This document shows positions 35,735 to 40,368 of a DNA stretch of 40,368 bases, piece by piece (position 1 is the first letter of the stretch; every line of letters starts with the position of its first letter). The translations under genes and the position numbers were made by a program. Below the pieces are notes generated by a model. That model was not told where the DNA came from. It did not search any database and saw only the letters and a list, made by a program, of their open reading frames with translations. Source of the stretch: Pseudonocardiales bacterium (lineage in GTDB: Bacteria > Actinomycetota > Actinomycetes > Mycobacteriales > Pseudonocardiaceae). The stretch is taken from contig JAFAPC010000054.1 of the NCBI GenBank assembly GCA_019247305.1, positions 1 through 40,368 of the forward strand, in the 5' to 3' direction.

Positions 35735-36808
35735 GTGGAGTTCCCCGAGATCACCCCACCCGACCAGCAAGCTCACCGGGACGCGGTGGCCCGGCATGAG
35801 CAGCTGATTAAACCGACGGGCTCCTTGGGCCGGCTGGAGGAGTTGGGGGTGTGGGCGACCGCCTGCCAAGGGGTCTGCCCACCCCACCCGTTCGTCCGTC
35901 CGCAGGTCGTCGTGTTCGCCGGGGACCACGGTATCGCCGCGCACGGGGTTTCCGCCTATCCCAGTGAGGTCACCCAGCAGATGGTGGTCAACTTCCTGAG
36001 CGGGAAGGCGGCGGTGAACTCACTTGCCGCCGCGGCCGGGGCGGCGGTGCGGGTGGTCGATGTGGCCGTGGACTGGAACCCGGCCGCTGGTGGCGGACCA
36101 CCGTCGGTCACCCAGCATAAGGTTCGCCGCAGCAGCGGAGCGATCAACCGGCAGGACGCGCTGACCGAGGAGGAGGTGACTCAGGCGCTGAACGCTGGGG
36201 TGGCAATCGCCAATGAGGAGGTCGACTGCGGCGCTGACCTGCTCGTTGCGGGCGAGATGGGGATCGGCAACACCACCCCCGCCGCGGTGTTGGTGGCGGC
36301 CATGATCGGGGAGGAACCGGTGTCGGTCGTAGGCCGTGGCAGCGGGATCGATGATGCCGGCTGGATGCGCAAGGCCGCAGCGATCCGCGATGCGTTGCGC
36401 CGGGCCCGGCCCTTCGGCGGTGATCCCATCGCGCTGATGCGCACCGTCGGCGGTGCTGATATCGCCGCGATGGCCGCCTTCCTGGCCCAAGCCGCGGTAC
36501 GGCGCACCCCGGTGATTCTCGACGGCCTGGTCGTCGGGGCGGCAGCGATGGTGGCTGAGGAGCTTGCGCCCGGAGCGCGACAGTGGTGGGTGGCCGGGCA
36601 CCGCTCGGTGGAACCAGCGCACACCATGGCGTTGCAGCACCTGGAGCTGGAACCCATCCTGGATCTAGGGATGTATCTGGGTGAGGGTTCGGGAGCGGTG
36701 GCCGCACTGCCGCTGGTGCAGATGGCGGTGCGGGTGCTCGCTGAGATGGCTACCTTCACTGAGGCCGGCGTCTCCGGGCCGCTGGGTGCCCCGTTGCCCG
36801 CCCGGTGA
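35735..36808 (+). CDS. cobT: nicotinate-nucleotide--dimethylbenzimidazole phosphoribosyltransferase CobT
   Basis: A 357-residue enzyme forming alpha-ribazole phosphate, the lower ligand of cobalamin, from nicotinate mononucleotide and dimethylbenzimidazole. Conserved parts are [66 protein letters not shown] and, near the end, [14 protein letters not shown] with the catalytic Glu. The start is placed at the GTG giving [12 protein letters not shown], preceded by AGGAG at a six-base spacing; a TTG at 35687 is in frame but poorer. The stop overlaps the cobS start (GTGA). Confidence 0.95.
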   Translation: MEFPEITPPDQQAHRDAVARHEQLIKPTGSLGRLEELGVWATACQGVCPPHPFVRPQVVVFAGDHGIAAHGVSAYPSEVTQQMVVNFLSGKAAVNSLAAAAGAAVRVVDVAVDWNPAAGGGPPSVTQHKVRRSSGAINRQDALTEEEVTQALNAGVAIANEEVDCGADLLVAGEMGIGNTTPAAVLVAAMIGEEPVSVVGRGSGIDDAGWMRKAAAIRDALRRARPFGGDPIALMRTVGGADIAAMAAFLAQAAVRRTPVILDGLVVGAAAMVAEELAPGARQWWVAGHRSVEPAHTMALQHLELEPILDLGMYLGEGSGAVAALPLVQMAVRVLAEMATFTEAGVSGPLGAPLPAR

Positions 36809-37572
36809 GCCGTGGACTGCGGCTGGCGCTGTCCTGGTTGACCATCCTGCCGGTGGGGACACCGGCCACGGTGGATCGGGTCATGGCGCGCCAGGCGTTG
36901 TACTGGGCGCCCGTGGTGGGCGCCGGGTTAGGTGTGCTGACCGCTGGGCTGCTCAGCGCGCTGCATGCCGTAGGCGCTCCGTCGCTGCTGGCCGGGCTGG
37001 TCGGGGTGGCGGCGTTGGCCGGGCTGACGCGCGGGATGCACTTGGACGGGCTGGCCGACACCGCCGACGGACTGGGCTGCCACGGCGAACCGCAGCGGGC
37101 GCTGGAGGTGATGCGACAGGGGGCGAGTGGACCGTTCGGAGTGGTCGCGCTGGTGCTGGCGATGACCACGCAGGCGGCTGCGCTAGGAGCGCTCACCGAG
37201 ACCGACCGGCTGATCCCCGTGGTACTGGCGATGGCCGCAGGGCGCACCGCTTTCGGCTGGTGCGCCCGCAGGCGAGTGCCAGCGGCCCGGCCGACTGGGC
37301 TCGGGGCGCTGGTGGCCGGTACCCAGCCACCCGCCGTCCCACTGACCTGGTCGGTGGTCCTGCTGGCCGGTGGGCTGGTGGCGGTGCCCGGACGGCCCTG
37401 GCAGGGCCCACTCGCTCTCGGCCTGGCCGCCCTGGGGGTGCTGGCACTCTCCGCCCACACCCGCCGCCGTTTCGGCGGCGTCACCGGTGACGTGCTAGGT
37501 GCGGCGTCCGAACTCACCACCACAGTCGTTCTCGCCGTCTGCGCGCTGGGGGTTTCGCATTCAGCAGGCTGA
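36805..37572 (+). CDS. cobS: adenosylcobinamide-GDP ribazoletransferase CobS
   Basis: A 255-residue polytopic membrane enzyme joining adenosylcobinamide-GDP to alpha-ribazole in the last cobalamin step. The family motif [15 protein letters not shown] (acidic metal site) follows the second hydrophobic block, and [23 protein letters not shown] is the conserved C-terminal segment. Six or seven hydrophobic helices are visible. The start lies in the cobT stop codon (GTGA). The stop codon is inside the left arm of an inverted repeat shared with the convergent ilvE region. Confidence 0.95.
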   Translation: MSRGLRLALSWLTILPVGTPATVDRVMARQALYWAPVVGAGLGVLTAGLLSALHAVGAPSLLAGLVGVAALAGLTRGMHLDGLADTADGLGCHGEPQRALEVMRQGASGPFGVVALVLAMTTQAAALGALTETDRLIPVVLAMAAGRTAFGWCARRRVPAARPTGLGALVAGTQPPAVPLTWSVVLLAGGLVAVPGRPWQGPLALGLAALGVLALSAHTRRRFGGVTGDVLGAASELTTTVVLAVCALGVSHSAG

Positions 37573-37614
37573 GCGGGATAAAAGAGTGCCCAATAACCCC
37601 GCTGAGCCCGCTGA
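37561..37614. terminator. imperfect 17-bp inverted repeat between convergent cobS and ilvE
   Basis: TCAGCAGGCTGAGCGGG (37561-37577) pairs with CCCGCTGAGCCCGCTGA (37598-37614) at 15 of 17 positions, with a 20-base loop. The cobS TGA lies inside the left arm. Its position between convergent genes suggests a terminator acting in both directions. Confidence 0.6.
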
Positions 37615-37630
37615 ATGTGGGACGGTGATG

Positions 37631-38734
37631 TTAGGTGAGCGGGACCATCCAGTGGTGGGGGTCAGCAGCGGTGCCGTGTTGGACGGCGGTGAGCCAGCCG
37701 CGCAGCTGGGTGGTGACCGGGCCCGGGGTGCCATCACCAATGGTGAACTCGCCGCCGGAGTAGGCGACCCGCCCGATGGGATTGATCACCGCAGCGGTGC
37801 CGCAGGCGAAGACTTCCGAGATATCCCCGGTCTCGACGCCCTTCTCCCACTCTTCGGTGGAGATCCGTCGCTCCTCAACGCCTAACCCGTGGTCCCGGGC
37901 CACGGTGAGCAGGGAGTCGCGGGTGATGCCGGGTAGCAACGCGCCGGTGAGCTCCGGAGTCACCAGCCGGGCCTGTTTGCCCTCCCCGAAGACAAAGCAG
38001 AGGTTCATCCCGCCCATTTCCTCCACCCAGCGCCGCTCCACCGCGTCCAGCCACACGACCTGGTCGCAGCCCTTCTCGGCGGCTTGCCGCTGGGCCAGCA
38101 GCGAGGCGGCATAGTTCCCGGCGAACTTGGCAGCCCCCGTGCCTCCGGGCGCGGCCCGGACGTATTCGGTGCACAGCCACACGCTGACCGGCTTGAGCCC
38201 GCCACGGAAGTACGGACCGGCGGGGGACGCGATGAGCACGTACCGGTAGGCCGCCGCCGGGCGCACCCCAAGGCCCACCTCCGTGGCGAAGAGCATGGGG
38301 CGCAGGTACAAGGAATGCTCTCCCCCGGCGGGGGGCACCCAGCCATTGTCGGCTCGCACCAGTTCCCGCAGGGAGCCAAGGAACAGCTCATCGGGCAACT
38401 CTGGCATCGCTATTCGGCGGGCTGAGGAACGGAGCCGGGCAGCGTTGGCCAACGGGCGGAAGGCGGACACGGTTCCATCTGGCTGGCGGTAGGCTTTGAG
38501 GCCTTCGAAGACCGCCTGCCCGTAGTGCAGCACCATACTGGCCGGGTCCATCACCAACTGCCGGTAGGGACCGATCTGCGGATCATGCCAGCCCCGGCCG
38601 GCGGTCCAGCAGATTTCCACCATATGGTCGGTGAAGTAGCGACCGAAGCCTGGCGCGGCCAGGATCTCCGCTCGCCGCTGCGGCGTCACCGCGCAGGGGT
38701 GCGGCAGCCGGGTGAACAGTGGCGCGGCGCTCAT
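37631..38734 (-). CDS. ilvE: branched-chain amino acid aminotransferase
   Basis: A 367-residue PLP-dependent fold-IV aminotransferase, the last step of Leu/Ile/Val synthesis. The catalytic Lys is in [11 protein letters not shown]. Other family parts are [54 protein letters not shown] and [17 protein letters not shown]. The start [13 protein letters not shown] is preferred; an in-frame ATG three codons upstream exists. Position next to cobS matches M. tuberculosis ilvE (Rv2210c). Divergent from the galactokinase gene. Confidence 0.96.
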   Translation of the reverse strand: MSAAPLFTRLPHPCAVTPQRRAEILAAPGFGRYFTDHMVEICWTAGRGWHDPQIGPYRQLVMDPASMVLHYGQAVFEGLKAYRQPDGTVSAFRPLANAARLRSSARRIAMPELPDELFLGSLRELVRADNGWVPPAGGEHSLYLRPMLFATEVGLGVRPAAAYRYVLIASPAGPYFRGGLKPVSVWLCTEYVRAAPGGTGAAKFAGNYAASLLAQRQAAEKGCDQVVWLDAVERRWVEEMGGMNLCFVFGEGKQARLVTPELTGALLPGITRDSLLTVARDHGLGVEERRISTEEWEKGVETGDISEVFACGTAAVINPIGRVAYSGGEFTIGDGTPGPVTTQLRGWLTAVQHGTAADPHHWMVPLT

Positions 38735-38763
38735 GACCAGCACAGTATCCCGTTATGCGGAGA

Positions 38764-38788
38764 TAAGGTAGGACGTCCCACTACTTTA
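38764..38788. promoter_or_regulatory. imperfect 8-bp inverted repeat in the ilvE-galK divergent region
   Basis: TAAGGTAG (38764-38771) and CTACTTTA (38781-38788) are complementary except at one position and are separated by 9 bases, about 30 bases before the ilvE start. Operator-like, but no regulator is known for it. Confidence 0.3.
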
Positions 38789-38875
38789 CCCGTACGCCAT
38801 GTTGCCTCACATGACCGAACCAGGACAGCTGGTACCTGTCGCGGCGCCGCGCACCGAGCGGCTGCGGGAGCTGAC

Positions 38876-40027
38876 ATGAGCACCCCATTGCGGACCGCTT
38901 TTCGGGCCGCGTTCGGCCGGGACCCCGAGGTTGCGTGTGCGGCTCCCGGCCGGCTGAACCTGATCGGCGAGCATGTCGACTACGCGGGTGGACTGTGCTT
39001 GCCCCTGGCGCTGCCGCAGCGCACCGTAGTGGCGGCGGCGAGGCGGGACGACGGCCGGCTGCGGCTGCGGTCGCTACACCGGGATGCCCACCCCTGGGAG
39101 GGCTCCCTCGAGGCGCTAGGCCCCGGCCACCCGCAGGGCTGGGCGGCGTATCCCGCGGGCGTGATCTGGGCGCTGGGTCATCCACTCGGCGGACTTGATC
39201 TACTCGTCGGCGAATCGGTGCCCCCCGGGGCCGGGCTGGCCTCCTCCGCCGCGCTGGAGTGCGCCGTCGCGCTGGCAGTGGACACCCTGTGCTGGCTTGG
39301 GTTATCCGCGACCAGCGCTGGGCGGACTACGCTCGCTGCGGCATGCCGTCGCGCCGAGAATGAGGTGGCCGGCGTGCCGACCGGCGGAATGGACCAGCTC
39401 GCCTCGCTGTGCTGCACCGCAGGGCACGCCTTACTGCTGGATTGTCACGACCAGTCGATGCGCCAGGTGCCGGTGGATCTCCTCGCCGCGGGACTGACCC
39501 TGCTCGTGGTCGACACCCGGGCCCCGCACCGCAACATCGACGGTCACTACGCCGCGCGTCGGCGCAGCGCGGAACAGGCCGCAGCCGCACTGGGCGTGTC
39601 CAGCTTGCGTGAGGCCTCGCCGGAGCAGGTGGACAGCCTGACCGATCCCCTGCTGCGCCGGCGGGCCCGCCATGTGGTGACCGAGATCGCCCGGGTGCGG
39701 ACGGTCGTGGCGTTGCTGGCCTCAGGCCGGGCCCGGGACATCGGAGCACTGCTGAACGCCTCACACACTTCACTGCGTGATGACCTGGACGTATCCAGCC
39801 CAGAGCTGGATTGCGCGGTGGACGCCGCTCGCGCCGCGGGAGCGCTGGGGGCCCGGATGACTGGCGGCGGGTTCGGCGGCTCAGCTCTGGCTCTGGTGGA
39901 ACGGGTCTCCACCGCCGCGGTGACCCACGTCGTGATGACTGCGGCTGCTCGCAACGGCCACCCGGAACCCGCGGTGCACCAGGCGCTGCCGTCCCGCGGC
40001 GCCCACCTCCTGGAGCCACAATCATGA
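38876..40027 (+). CDS. galK: galactokinase (GHMP kinase)
   Basis: A 383-residue galactokinase converting galactose and ATP to galactose-1-phosphate. Motif 1 is GRLNLIGEHVDYAGG (galactose-binding Glu-His-x-Asp), motif 2 the GHMP ATP loop PPGAGLASSAALE, and motif 3 ARMTGGGFGGSALAL. The catalytic Asp region is GVPTGGMDQLASL. The ATG start follows GGGAG with 5-base spacing, and the frame open upstream to 38525 is antisense to ilvE and rejected. No other Leloir-pathway gene is in the window, so it is isolated from a gal operon as far as can be seen. Confidence 0.94.
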   Translation: MSTPLRTAFRAAFGRDPEVACAAPGRLNLIGEHVDYAGGLCLPLALPQRTVVAAARRDDGRLRLRSLHRDAHPWEGSLEALGPGHPQGWAAYPAGVIWALGHPLGGLDLLVGESVPPGAGLASSAALECAVALAVDTLCWLGLSATSAGRTTLAAACRRAENEVAGVPTGGMDQLASLCCTAGHALLLDCHDQSMRQVPVDLLAAGLTLLVVDTRAPHRNIDGHYAARRRSAEQAAAALGVSSLREASPEQVDSLTDPLLRRRARHVVTEIARVRTVVALLASGRARDIGALLNASHTSLRDDLDVSSPELDCAVDAARAAGALGARMTGGGFGGSALALVERVSTAAVTHVVMTAAARNGHPEPAVHQALPSRGAHLLEPQS

Positions 40028-40368
40028 CGTGTGGTCGCCGAGAAACCTCAACCCGCTCCGTTAAACTCTCTCGCGCCGGCCGGGAATGAGCCGTCGTACG
40101 GCGTCGGCAGGTTCCCGCGAACCAACAGCCGTGCCGCCGTCGACGAGCCCAGACTCCTGAATAACATTCACGACAAGCGGTACATCCGCGGACGCGAAAC
40201 GCCAGGACTGCTCAGTGCTTACCTCTGACCCGATTCCGTGAGTAACGGTTGTGTTGATCTCTACCAGTTTTGTGGATCTTTAGGTGATTGTTTTTTGGGT
40301 TGTGGGTGTGCGGGGGGTCCGAGTGTCGCCTCGGGTGGCGGGTTCCGGTGGGTGGTCGGGGCCGGGTG
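40028..40368. other. 341-base 3' flank without a recognised gene
   Basis: After galactokinase no convincing coding frame is present. From about 40236 the plus strand becomes strongly G/T-rich and poor in C and A (for example TTTTTTGGGTTGTGGGTGTG), unlike the rest of the window. It may be the non-coding lead of an insertion element or a highly transcribed leader that continues past the window edge. No tRNA or repeat was recognised. Confidence 0.4.

Noticed and set aside
40031..40228. 65-codon open frame after galactokinase
   Set aside because: No ribosome site, low-complexity composition and no recognisable family; probably chance.

Overview
The window is high-GC actinobacterial chromosome, most likely from the Pseudonocardiales/Pseudonocardiaceae. 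The evidence is mycothiol biosynthesis (mshC), an actinobacterial qcrCAB/ctaCEF respiratory supercomplex, a PimB'-type PIM mannosyltransferase, class II AroG, and long collinearity with the Mycobacterium tuberculosis Rv2175c-Rv2210c segment. A PknL with PASTA repeats and small accessory cassettes of a type I associate with Pseudonocardiaceae narrow this further. No species call is possible from the sequence alone.

Layout. 1-699: lower-GC, gene-poor flank with a possible IS256-type transposase remnant and a 13-bp inverted repeat. 700-6576: two translationally coupled pairs, MoxR-like AAA+ ATPase/VWA protein and MshC/alkaline-phosphatase-superfamily protein. 6577-9673: accessory island with an IS6-family element (both terminal inverted repeats found), strong stem-loops, a chain of overlapping small ORFs (7852-8809) ending in an AT-rich 43-aa membrane protein, and a coupled small minus-strand pair (8900-9297). 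9674-11176: thioredoxin-like protein, nitroreductase and a 69-aa antitoxin-like protein. 11267-25485: Rv2175c-like wHTH protein, PknL kinase, AroG, phosphofructokinase, Rv2179c-like exoribonuclease, acyltransferase, SRPBCC protein, FadD15-like acyl-CoA synthetase, PimB', two paralogous NlpC/P60 hydrolases (one behind a c-di-AMP riboswitch), a Cys-cluster protein, TrpD and a pseudo-receiver protein. 25793-31625: ctaE-qcrC-qcrA-qcrB facing ctaC-ctaF. 31898-40027: asnB, HesB/IscA carrier, DUF3043 protein, cobU-cobT-cobS, ilvE and galactokinase. 40028-40368: no gene recognised.

Functionally the core is housekeeping: respiration (bcc-aa3 branch), cell-envelope construction and remodelling (PimB', acyltransferase, NlpC/P60, PknL), aromatic and branched-chain amino acid synthesis (aroG, trpD, ilvE), mycothiol and cobalamin assembly. 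Many joins are ATGA/GTGA overlaps, so much of the window is in tightly coupled operons.

The most unusual items are a perfect 48-bp palindrome holding both stop codons of a convergent gene pair (19676-19723), the overlapping small-ORF cassette (7852-8809), the c-di-AMP riboswitch/NlpC-P60 block, and a stand-alone receiver-like protein that lacks most of the phosphorylation pocket.
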